The notes under the pieces: model-generated
Seen by the model: only the letters and a program-made list of their open reading frames with translations
What the model was told of the DNA's origin: nothing
Databases searched by the model: none
Part shown: positions 1-6,918 of the stretch, piece by piece
How the letters are laid out: every line of letters starts with the position of its first letter
How positions within the stretch are numbered: the first letter of the stretch is position 1
Made by a program: the position numbers and the translations under genes
Source: Clostridia bacterium
GTDB taxonomy: Bacteria > Bacillota > Clostridia > UBA1381
Direction of reading: 5' to 3'
Assembly (NCBI GenBank): GCA_017443895.1
Contig: JAFSXU010000019.1
Location: forward strand, 1-39,479
Length of the DNA: 39,479 nucleotides

Positions 1-45
1 GTGGCAGTACGGTGGTACGGTAGGGTTTATTTGAGCAAAAAGCAC

Positions 46-83
46 ATAATACTGTCGTTTTTGTAAAAGAACGACAGTATTAT
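46..83. terminator. Strong hairpin downstream of trmD, possible terminator
   Basis: A 14-bp perfect inverted repeat (arms 46-59 and 70-83, 10-nt loop) lies about 90 bases past the trmD stop. Read on the minus strand it is followed by GTGC and then a short T run, so it could end the trmD transcript, but the U tract is displaced by four bases and the call is moderate. The rest of 1-169 has no convincing gene on either strand. In particular rplS, the usual neighbour after trmD, is not here. Confidence 0.5.
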
Positions 84-169
84 TTATGACAATAAGTTAT
101 ATATAGATGCAAGCCATAATATTTAAGTTTTGTGCGGTCCGGGCAGTTTTTCGACAGTCTGAGAGGAGT

Positions 170-907
170 TTACAACTCCTCTTTTAAACTATTAAGCAAT
201 TTTATATCTTTGTCCGTTAAGCTTGCATTTTTAAGTAAATCAGGGCGCTTTTTTAATGTGTTTTTTAATGACTGCTCCCTTTTCCATTCATCAATCTTTG
301 CATGGTTTCCCGAAACTAAAATTTCAGGGATTTCCCTGCCGTGCCATACACGGGGTTTTGTATATTGGGGATATTCCAAAAGTCCCGTAAAATGTGATTC
401 GTTTTCATATGAAGCGGTATCTGACAACACCCCAGGCACCATTCTTGAAACCGCATCAATAACAGCCATTGCAGGTATTTCACCGCCCGTCAGCACAAAA
501 TCGCCAACAGATATTTCACAGTCTGCTATCTCGTCTATAACCCTTTGGTCTATTCCCTCATAGTGTCCGCAAAGTATAATTATATGCTCATAATTATTTA
601 CCAGTTCCTTTGCAATATCCTGGTTAAATACTCTCCCCTGCGGTGACATATAAATAGTATACGGCTTATAATCCAGGTTCTTTACAACCGACATATACGC
701 ATCATAAATCGGCTGAGGCGTCATTAACATTCCACCACCGCCGCTGTATGGTGTATCATCAACCTTTTTATGCTTATCCAAAGTAAAATCACGGATATTT
801 ATAAAATTTAACTCCAATATCCCGTTTTCCCTTGCACGGCCTATAATGCTATCCCCCAAAACTGCCTCAAACATATCAGGAAACAGCGTTAAAACATCAA
901 ACCTCAT
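170..907 (-). CDS. trmD: tRNA (guanine-N1-)-methyltransferase TrmD
   Basis: TrmD methylates N1 of G37 next to the anticodon using S-adenosylmethionine, which prevents +1 frameshifting; it is a cytosolic trefoil-knot (SPOUT) enzyme. The 245-residue product begins MRFDVLTLFPDMFEA and carries the knot motifs YSGGGGMLM, ILCGHYEGIDQRV and DFVLTGGEIPAM, with the conserved SHFTGLLEYPQYTKP segment further on. Length matches the family (about 240-250). The ATG overlaps the end of rimM by 11 nt, so the two are translationally coupled as the last genes of the ylxM-ffh-rpsP-khpA-rimM-trmD operon. No rplS follows. Identification is secure. Confidence 0.97.
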   Translation of the reverse strand: MRFDVLTLFPDMFEAVLGDSIIGRARENGILELNFINIRDFTLDKHKKVDDTPYSGGGGMLMTPQPIYDAYMSVVKNLDYKPYTIYMSPQGRVFNQDIAKELVNNYEHIIILCGHYEGIDQRVIDEIADCEISVGDFVLTGGEIPAMAVIDAVSRMVPGVLSDTASYENESHFTGLLEYPQYTKPRVWHGREIPEILVSGNHAKIDEWKREQSLKNTLKKRPDLLKNASLTDKDIKLLNSLKEEL

Positions 908-1409
908 CGTCCAAGCCTTCCATCATAAACACAAGCACACGCTTATTTTCAATATCAATTTCTTTTACAACATCATCAATTACAGGAATAAGCAAATTTT
1001 TCTTTCCATCTCTTTTAACATCGTAAATATCGGAACTGCCGGTATTGAACACATCACAAATTGTGCCGATAAGCTCATTTGTTTCAATATTGTATACCGA
1101 AAGCCCTATCAAATCGGCAATAAAATGCACACCCTCGGGTAAGTTAAACATATCTCTTGGAGATAACAGCACTGTATTTTTATACATCTGGGCTTTATCA
1201 ATATCCTGTATCTGTTCAAACTTTAATATAACATTGTTTTTTTGGTATTTGATACCCGTTATATCAAGGCGCAGATCGCCCTCTTTTGTCCTTGCATACA
1301 CATATTCTATGTCCTCAAAAGTTTCAGGGTAGTCCGTCCACGGTACTACCTTTACCTCGCCACGAAGTCCGTGAGTATTTACAATTTTTCCTACTTCCAA
1401 CAAGTCCAT
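897..1409 (-). CDS. rimM: Ribosome maturation factor RimM
   Basis: RimM binds ribosomal protein S19 and assists 30S head assembly and 16S rRNA processing. The 170-residue protein starts MDLLEVGKIVNTHGLRGEVKV, the typical N-terminal RimM barrel motif, and has the C-terminal PRC-barrel segment ending in IPVIDDVVKEIDIENKRVLV. The ATG is preceded by AGGAG. It sits between khpA and trmD, the standard Firmicutes order, and overlaps trmD by 11 nt. Nothing unusual is seen. Confidence 0.96.
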   Translation of the reverse strand: MDLLEVGKIVNTHGLRGEVKVVPWTDYPETFEDIEYVYARTKEGDLRLDITGIKYQKNNVILKFEQIQDIDKAQMYKNTVLLSPRDMFNLPEGVHFIADLIGLSVYNIETNELIGTICDVFNTGSSDIYDVKRDGKKNLLIPVIDDVVKEIDIENKRVLVFMMEGLDDEV

Positions 1410-1468
1410 AATTTACTCCTGAAATTCAAATCGGGATTAGATTTTATCTAATCCCGATTTGTAATATT

Positions 1469-1699
1469 TTAGATAATATCCACCGAAACTTTTTTATTTT
1501 CATTGTTTGCGGCAGCTTTTACCACAGTTCTGATTGCTTTTGCAATTCGTCCCTGCTTACCTATAACCTTACCCATATCACTCTGAGCTACTCGAAGCTC
1601 TAAAGTAACTGAGCTATCCGCATTGTCAACTTCTGTTACACTAACCTCTTGAGGGTTATCAACGAGTGATTTGGCTATTATTTCTAAAACAGTTTTCAT
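1469..1699 (-). CDS. khpA: KH-domain RNA-binding protein KhpA (YlqC)
   Basis: A 76-residue single KH-domain protein. The RNA-binding GxxG loop is visible as VIGKQGRIAKAIRTVVKAA, about residues 45-63. In other Firmicutes KhpA pairs with KhpB/Jag and influences cell elongation and small-RNA-linked regulation. It lies 19 nt after rpsP and before rimM, its conserved position. Length is standard for the family (75-80). Confidence 0.94.
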   Translation of the reverse strand: MKTVLEIIAKSLVDNPQEVSVTEVDNADSSVTLELRVAQSDMGKVIGKQGRIAKAIRTVVKAAANNENKKVSVDII

Positions 1700-1718
1700 T
1701 AGCCTCTACCTCCATACA

Positions 1719-1958
1719 TTACAGAATATTTGACTTTTTAAGCAGTGCCTTTACAGTATCTGTAGGCTGAGCACCGTTAGCGATCCACTTCTTTGCAGCC
1801 TCTGCATCAATGTTTACTGTTGCAGGGTCAGTAAGTGGGTTATATGTTCCGATTTCTTCAATAAATCTACCGTTTCTTGGGTATCTTGAATCAGCAACAA
1901 CAACTCTATAGAAAGGAGCTTTCTTTGCACCCATTCTTCTTAATCTGATCTTTACCAT
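1719..1958 (-). CDS. rpsP: 30S ribosomal protein S16
   Basis: A 79-residue product with the universal S16 start [20 protein letters not shown] and the motif [19 protein letters not shown]. It is a structural protein of the small subunit that binds 16S rRNA early in assembly. The ATG has a GGGAGGTG ribosome binding site. It lies 60 nt downstream of ffh in the same operon. Confidence 0.98.
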   Translation of the reverse strand: MVKIRLRRMGAKKAPFYRVVVADSRYPRNGRFIEEIGTYNPLTDPATVNIDAEAAKKWIANGAQPTDTVKALLKKSNIL

Positions 1959-2018
1959 AACTTAATTCACCTCCCGATATGAATATCTATATATAAAGTA
2001 TTTATATACCTTATTAAC

Positions 2019-3365
2019 TTATCTTCCGAATTTTCTCATTCGTTTGAGCATTTTAGCCTGCTTTGGACCGCTAAATTGCTTCATCATTTTTTGCATCTGC
2101 TCAAACTGCTTTAAAAGCTGGTTTACATCCTGAACTCTCGTTCCGCTTCCCTTTGCAATTCTGACCTTACGACTTGCGCCGATAATCTTAGGGTTTACCC
2201 TTTCCTTCATCGTCATTGACTGGATAATCGCCTCGGTATGCTTTAGCTTTTTCTCGTTCTCTTCACTATCGACATTTTCAAGCATCTTTGCATCAACGCC
2301 CGGAACCATACCAAGTATTGAAGATAACGAGCCTAATTTCCTTATCTGCTTGAACTGCTGTAGGAAATCATCAAGATTAAATTCCTGCTTTCTTATCTTC
2401 TTTTCAAGCTCAATAGCATCCTTCTGATCAATCGCCTCCTGCGCCTTGTCAATCAAGGTTAGCACATCGCCCATACCCAAAATTCGCGACGCCATACGGT
2501 CGGGGTAAAACGGCTCAAGGTCTGTAAGCTTCTCACCTACCGATGAATACTTTATCGGCTTTCCCGTTACCTGCTTTACAGATAACGCCGCACCGCCTCT
2601 TGTGTCACCGTCAAGCTTTGATAATATTACGCCTGTTACATCAAGCTGTTCGTTAAAAGTCTTTGCAACATTTACCGCATCCTGACCTGTCATTGCGTCA
2701 ACTACCAGTAAAATCTCTGTAGGATTTAGAGCTGATTTTATATCTTGAAGCTCCTTCATTAAGGTGTCGTCTATATGCAATCTACCTGCCGTATCCAAAA
2801 TAACAGGATCGTTGCCGTGCTTTATAGCATGGGAGAGGGCTTGCTTTGCAATCTCAACAGGACTAACCTCTGTCCCCAAACTAAACACAGGAGTTTTTAT
2901 CTGCTCACCCAAAACCTCCAACTGCTTTATTGCGGCAGGTCTGTATATATCACACGCAACCAATAACGGTCTCTTGTTCTGTGTTTTTGTTAAATTAAGG
3001 GCAAGTTTGCCCGATGCGGTTGTCTTACCTGCACCCTGCAATCCGCACATCATTATTACCGTCGGCGGAGTTTTTGAATACCTTAACGGTTCAACCTCGC
3101 CGCCAATCATTTGGGTAAGCTCGTCATTTACCACTTTTACAAGCTGTTGTGCAGGTGTTAATGACTCTAAAATCTCAACACCGACCGCCTTTTCCGACAC
3201 AACCTTAATGAAATCCTTTACAACCTTAAAGTTTACATCGGCTTCCAAAAGTGCAAGCTTTATCTCACGCATGGCGTCTTTTATGTCTTTTTCTGTAAGC
3301 TTTCCTTTGCCACGGAGCTTTTTAAAAACGCCCTGTAGCTTTTCGCCCAAGCTTTCAAATGCCAT
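2019..3365 (-). CDS. ffh: Signal recognition particle protein Ffh (SRP54)
   Basis: Ffh is the GTPase of the bacterial SRP; with 4.5S/scRNA it binds signal sequences on ribosomes and docks with FtsY at the membrane. The 448-residue product has the N domain (1-~90), the G domain with the P-loop GLQGAGKTT, DTAGR and SKLDGDTRGG motifs, and a methionine-rich M domain ending FEQMQKMMKQFSGPKQ...KRMRKFGR. Length matches the family (440-455). It starts 26 nt after ylxM, the usual pairing. Confidence 0.98.
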   Translation of the reverse strand: MAFESLGEKLQGVFKKLRGKGKLTEKDIKDAMREIKLALLEADVNFKVVKDFIKVVSEKAVGVEILESLTPAQQLVKVVNDELTQMIGGEVEPLRYSKTPPTVIMMCGLQGAGKTTASGKLALNLTKTQNKRPLLVACDIYRPAAIKQLEVLGEQIKTPVFSLGTEVSPVEIAKQALSHAIKHGNDPVILDTAGRLHIDDTLMKELQDIKSALNPTEILLVVDAMTGQDAVNVAKTFNEQLDVTGVILSKLDGDTRGGAALSVKQVTGKPIKYSSVGEKLTDLEPFYPDRMASRILGMGDVLTLIDKAQEAIDQKDAIELEKKIRKQEFNLDDFLQQFKQIRKLGSLSSILGMVPGVDAKMLENVDSEENEKKLKHTEAIIQSMTMKERVNPKIIGASRKVRIAKGSGTRVQDVNQLLKQFEQMQKMMKQFSGPKQAKMLKRMRKFGR

Positions 3366-3391
3366 GTGTATCTCACCCCTTTTATAATCCT

Positions 3392-3739
3392 CTATAAGTC
3401 TTTTGAAAGACTTTTGGATATTTCCTTAATCTCATTTAACTTGTCTTTATCGCAATCTGAAATACTCAGACTGTCAATAACGGAATTTAGTTTGTCAATA
3501 TTCTTTGAAATATTTCTAAACCTTTTTACCAGTCCCAGCTTTTCTTCAAACTCATATAACTGCTTTTCTCCACGCTTTATCGAGTCCCTGACTCCCTGAC
3601 GGCTTATCCCAAGCTCATCGGCTATTTCTGACAATGATAAATCATCATTATAGTATAAATCCAGTGCGTCAAGCTGTTTAAGAGTCAAAAGCTGACCGTA
3701 AAAATCCATCAAAATGCTTACGCTTAAATTCTTATCCAT
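3392..3739 (-). CDS. ylxM: YlxM family HTH protein (UPF0122), SRP-linked
   Basis: YlxM is a small sigma-70 region-4-like helix-turn-helix protein encoded just before ffh across Firmicutes; in Streptococcus it binds SRP components. The 115-residue product has the HTH stretch LSEIADELGISRQGVRDSIK near residues 37-56 and a helical C-terminus. The ATG at 3739 is chosen over an in-frame GTG at 3748 because AGGTGA lies five bases before the ATG, and because the predicted transcript starts near 3771. That ribosome binding site is the 3' arm of a perfect hairpin (see 3746-3775). First gene of the operon running to trmD. Confidence 0.93.
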   Translation of the reverse strand: MDKNLSVSILMDFYGQLLTLKQLDALDLYYNDDLSLSEIADELGISRQGVRDSIKRGEKQLYEFEEKLGLVKRFRNISKNIDKLNSVIDSLSISDCDKDKLNEIKEISKSLSKDL

Positions 3740-3745
3740 AAAAAT

Positions 3746-3775
3746 CACCTGTAAAGGTTTTTTACTTTACAGGTG
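3746..3775 (-). promoter_or_regulatory. 5'-end hairpin that sequesters the ylxM ribosome binding site
   Basis: Perfect 11-bp inverted repeat (arms 3746-3756 and 3765-3775, 8-nt loop). In the mRNA sense the second arm contains AGGTG, the Shine-Dalgarno of ylxM. The promoter at 3778-3806 would start transcription at about 3771, so the hairpin would form at the very 5' end of the message. It could lower ylxM translation, stabilise the mRNA, or, with the following ATTTTT, act as a weak attenuator. The structure is plain in the sequence; the function is inferred. Confidence 0.6.
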
Positions 3776-3777
3776 TT

Positions 3778-3806
3778 ATTCTACACTATAGTATTCCATT
3801 TGTCAA
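3778..3806 (-). promoter_or_regulatory. Sigma-A promoter of the ylxM-ffh-trmD operon
   Basis: On the minus strand: -35 TTGACA (3801-3806), 17-bp spacer, -10 TAGAAT (3778-3783). It lies just past the Toprim gene stop at 3825, with no terminator between, so readthrough from upstream is also possible. Confidence 0.75.
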
Positions 3807-3824
3807 CATTTATTTGATTTTTTA

Positions 3825-4439
3825 TCAACAAAATTTATCAGAATTTTTGTCTATGTTTTGTACAAGTTCACAAAGCTCATCAAAGGTAAGGAGTCTGTTT
3901 ATTACATCCAGCAACATATTTGAGGATATTTTATACGGCAGTCCCAGCTCTTTTGTAAGTAAAACCCTCATTTTTACGCTGTCTTTTGTTCCCGATAAGC
4001 CCAAATTAAACATATCCGACTTTGTTATTGTACGGTTATTTTTGACTCTTGTATTTTCACCGTCAATTGTCGCGCCCGATGCTCTTAAAGCCTCGATTAT
4101 AACATCGTCTGATACTCCCTCAACGCCCAAAAGTCCTTCTTTTCCGCCTATTCTTTTGCGTTTTTCCTTGCCCTCGATATTTGGGATATACGCATGCTTT
4201 ACAAGCTTTTCGGGAAGCAATTGCTTTACAAAATTCCGTATCTTAAAGCCTGCGCTGTCAGAGTCGGTTAAAATTACAATTCCCGTTCTTTTTCCAAGCT
4301 CCTGTATGGATTTTTGCATATTCTCATTTGTAAAAACGGAAAATCCGTTGGTTACAAAAATAACTCCGTCAACAAACTGCGACAGCTTGATTTTATCGTA
4401 TAAGCCCTCAACTATAATTGTTTCTTTTATCTTGTACAT
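3825..4439 (-). CDS. Toprim domain protein with DUF4093, RNase M5-like
   Basis: A 204-residue protein. The N-terminal half is a Toprim fold: IIVEGLYDK gives the catalytic Glu and ILTDSDSAG the DxD metal ligands (residues about 8-65). The C-terminal half resembles the DUF4093 region of RNase M5 (RnmV), which removes the 5' precursor of 5S rRNA in Bacillus. It may be the RNase M5 of this organism or a paralogue of unknown substrate, so no symbol is given. The ATG at 4439 is preferred because the family starts at this YKIKETIIVEG segment; an in-frame TTG at 4454 is possible. No clear Shine-Dalgarno is present. Confidence 0.85.
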   Translation of the reverse strand: MYKIKETIIVEGLYDKIKLSQFVDGVIFVTNGFSVFTNENMQKSIQELGKRTGIVILTDSDSAGFKIRNFVKQLLPEKLVKHAYIPNIEGKEKRKRIGGKEGLLGVEGVSDDVIIEALRASGATIDGENTRVKNNRTITKSDMFNLGLSGTKDSVKMRVLLTKELGLPYKISSNMLLDVINRLLTFDELCELVQNIDKNSDKFC

Positions 4440-4454
4440 AATTTTTAAATCCAA

Positions 4455-4478
4455 AAGGCTCGGATAATATCCAAGCCT
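4455..4478 (-). terminator. Probable terminator of the aconitase gene
   Basis: Eleven-bp hairpin with one G-U pair, followed on the minus strand by TTGGATTT. It lies directly after the aconitase stop (4488) and 16 nt before the Toprim gene start. The U tract is poor, so it may only partly terminate. Confidence 0.5.
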
Positions 4479-4487
4479 TTATATAAC

Positions 4488-6422
4488 TTAACTATTCTGC
4501 TCTTTTGTGTAGTTTAGGAGTCCGCCTGCATAAAGCATATTTTTCTGTCTGTCTGAAAAATCGCCCACAAGCTCAAATTCCACGCTCTTAGTCTTATTCT
4601 TTGCAATGATTTTAGTTCCGTTTTTAATCTGATCCTTGATATTGTCAATTACGATTTCATCACCTTCGGAAATCATATCATAATCAGCCTCATTTTTAAA
4701 TACAAGCGGAACAATACCTGCGTTTATAAGGTTTGCCATATGTATTCTTGCAAATGACTTCGTTATAACCGCCTTAACGCCAAGATACAAAGGCGCCAAT
4801 GCCGCATGCTCACGGGACGAGCCCTGACCGTAGTTTGAACCTCCGATTATAACACTCTTTCCCATTTGAAGCGCTCTGTCATGGAACTTCTCATCACATA
4901 CCGCAAAGCAATACTCCGAAATCTTTGGAATATTTGACCTGAGCGGTAAAATCTTAGCGCCTGCAGGCATTATATGGTCGGTTGTTATATTATCGCCAAC
5001 CTTTAAGCTGACTCCTGCCTCAATCTTATCAGGCATAGGAGTAGATACAGGGAACGGCTTAATGTTTGGTCCTCTTAAAATTTCAACGCTGTCCATATCC
5101 TTTTCATCAACAGGCAGAGCAATCATATTATCGTTTATTTTAAACTTTTCGGGCAGTTTAAACTCAGGCATATCGCCCAAAGTTCTCGGGTCCGTTAAAA
5201 CGCCCCTTATTGCCGATACTGCGGCAAGCTCGGGAGATACAAGATAAATTTGTCCGTCCTTAGTTCCCGATCTTCCCTCAAAGTTACGGTTAAATGTTCT
5301 TAATGATATACCTGCCGAGTTTGGCGACTGTCCCATACCTATACACGGCCCGCAGGCGCTCTCTAAAATTCTTGCTCCTGCGTCAATCATAATTTCAAGA
5401 AGCCCAAGCTCCGCCATCATTGTAAGCACCTGCTTTGAACCCGGTGCAATGGCAAGCGAAACATCGGGGTGTACAGTCTTCCCTTTTAGGATATGCGCAA
5501 CCTTCATCATATCAAGCAAGGATGAGTTGGTGCATGAACCGATACAAACCTGGTCAATCTTCATAGGCCCGATTTGGTCAACACTCTTTACATTATCGGG
5601 TGAGTGCGGACAAGCAGCAAGCGGAACAAGCTCGGATAAGTTAATCCGAACAACCTCATCATATTCTGCGTCGTCATCTGCACATAACGGTGTCCAAACC
5701 TCTTCTCTTCCCTGCGCTTTTAAAAACTCAAGTGTTACCTCGTCTGACGGGAATATTGATGTTGTTGCGCCAAGCTCTGCGCCCATATTGGTAATTGTAG
5801 CACGCTCGGGGACAGATAATGTCTTTACACCCTCGCCCGTGTATTCAATAACCTTGCCTACACCGCCCTTTACAGACAGCCTTTTTAATACCTCTAAAAT
5901 GACATCTTTTGCTCCAACCCACGGCGATAACTTGCCCGTAAGCTCTACCTTGACAACCTTGGGACAGGTAATATAGTATGTACCGCCACCCATTGCAACT
6001 GCGACATCCATACCGCCCGCGCCAATGGCAATCATACCTATACCTCCGCCTGTAGGCGTATGGCTGTCAGAGCCTATCAAGGTTTTACCGGGAACGCCGA
6101 AACGCTCCAGATGTACCTGATGGCAAATGCCGTTACCGGGTCTTGAAAAATAAATACCGTGTTTTTTTGCAATTGAACCGATAAATCTATGGTCATCAGC
6201 ATTTTCAAATCCGTTTTGCAAAGTGTTATGGTCAATATATGCAACCGATCTCTCGGTTTTAACTCTCGGAACACCCATAGCCTCAAATTCAAGATACGCC
6301 ATTGTACCTGTATCGTCCTGAGTCAAGGTCTGGTCAATCTTTATACCGATTTCCGTACCCTTTATCATTTCACCCTCAACAAGATGAGCGGATAAAATCT
6401 TCTCCGTTAAAGTAGCTCCCAT
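4488..6422 (-). CDS. Aconitate hydratase
   Basis: Interconverts citrate and isocitrate using a [4Fe-4S] cluster, here probably for the oxidative branch toward 2-oxoglutarate and glutamate. The 644-residue protein has cluster ligands C297 (CIGSCTNSS) and C357/C360 (ACGPCIGMGQ), the N-terminal substrate motif SDSHTPTGGG, and the C-terminal swivel domain with GGSNYGQGSSREHAA near 527-541. The length (~640) is that of the compact clostridial aconitase, shorter than the ~890-residue AcnA. The ATG is preceded by GAGGAG. It has its own promoter and terminator and is probably monocistronic. Confidence 0.95.
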   Translation of the reverse strand: MGATLTEKILSAHLVEGEMIKGTEIGIKIDQTLTQDDTGTMAYLEFEAMGVPRVKTERSVAYIDHNTLQNGFENADDHRFIGSIAKKHGIYFSRPGNGICHQVHLERFGVPGKTLIGSDSHTPTGGGIGMIAIGAGGMDVAVAMGGGTYYITCPKVVKVELTGKLSPWVGAKDVILEVLKRLSVKGGVGKVIEYTGEGVKTLSVPERATITNMGAELGATTSIFPSDEVTLEFLKAQGREEVWTPLCADDDAEYDEVVRINLSELVPLAACPHSPDNVKSVDQIGPMKIDQVCIGSCTNSSLLDMMKVAHILKGKTVHPDVSLAIAPGSKQVLTMMAELGLLEIMIDAGARILESACGPCIGMGQSPNSAGISLRTFNRNFEGRSGTKDGQIYLVSPELAAVSAIRGVLTDPRTLGDMPEFKLPEKFKINDNMIALPVDEKDMDSVEILRGPNIKPFPVSTPMPDKIEAGVSLKVGDNITTDHIMPAGAKILPLRSNIPKISEYCFAVCDEKFHDRALQMGKSVIIGGSNYGQGSSREHAALAPLYLGVKAVITKSFARIHMANLINAGIVPLVFKNEADYDMISEGDEIVIDNIKDQIKNGTKIIAKNKTKSVEFELVGDFSDRQKNMLYAGGLLNYTKEQNS

Positions 6423-6465
6423 TATTACATCTCCTCAAATAATTATTCATATAATTTCATATTAC

Positions 6466-6494
6466 ATTCTACAGAATTTGTCCATGATTGTCAA
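6466..6494 (-). promoter_or_regulatory. Sigma-A promoter of aconitase
   Basis: Minus strand: -35 TTGACA (6489-6494), 17-bp spacer, -10 TAGAAT (6466-6471), about 40 nt before the aconitase ATG. Confidence 0.75.
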
Positions 6495-6591
6495 GTCTGC
6501 ACATAAAATTTTAGCTAAAAAGGATAATATTGACTGTGCGCAAAATCTCTTTATCAAACATATACTATTAGTAAGCGAAGAGGTGATATAT

Positions 6592-6888
6592 ATGCTTGCA
6601 TTTATTACAATGTGTTTTTTGTCAATATTTACTGTTTTAGGGATAATATCCATAATATATGAGATAAAATGCTATTTATCGCTAAAGGTTCCCGTTACAT
6701 TCAAAATACTCCTAAGCGAGATTGAAAAAGAGCCTGAATACTACCTGCGGTCTTTGGCGACACTTTATCCTCAAGCCAACATCGAAATAACTCCCGATGT
6801 AAGTAATATACAGGCAGAAGCGGTTGTTGCATATCTCATGTGCCAAATGCCTCAAATATCGGTAAATACTGCTTACAAAAAAGCATAA
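6592..6888 (+). CDS. Small membrane protein of unknown function
   Basis: A 98-residue product. The ATG at 6592 is chosen because GAAGAGGTGATA precedes it and because it places a clean hydrophobic segment (about residues 2-22, MLAFITMCFLSIFTVLGIIS) at the N-terminus; reading could extend upstream, but without a ribosome binding site. After the single predicted membrane segment comes a charged, probably cytoplasmic tail of about 70 residues. I do not recognise the family. It is convergent with the GH35 gene and shares a bidirectional terminator with it. Confidence 0.65.
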   Translation: MLAFITMCFLSIFTVLGIISIIYEIKCYLSLKVPVTFKILLSEIEKEPEYYLRSLATLYPQANIEITPDVSNIQAEAVVAYLMCQMPQISVNTAYKKA

Positions 6889-6917
6889 CCACCCCTAACA
6901 GTGGTTATGCCTTTTTT
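6878..6917. terminator. Bidirectional terminator between the membrane protein and GH35 gene
   Basis: Ten-bp GC-containing stem (6883-6892 / 6901-6910) flanked by A-rich and T-rich runs on both sides, so it reads as an intrinsic terminator in both directions between two convergent genes. Confidence 0.85.
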
Positions 6918-6918
6918 G

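Noticed and set aside
132-563. Open frame on the plus strand opposite trmD
   Set aside because: It is antisense to a certain gene, has no ribosome binding site and no recognisable protein features.
2764-3387. 207-codon open frame opposite ffh
   Set aside because: Antisense to the GTPase domain of ffh, without ribosome binding site or family match.
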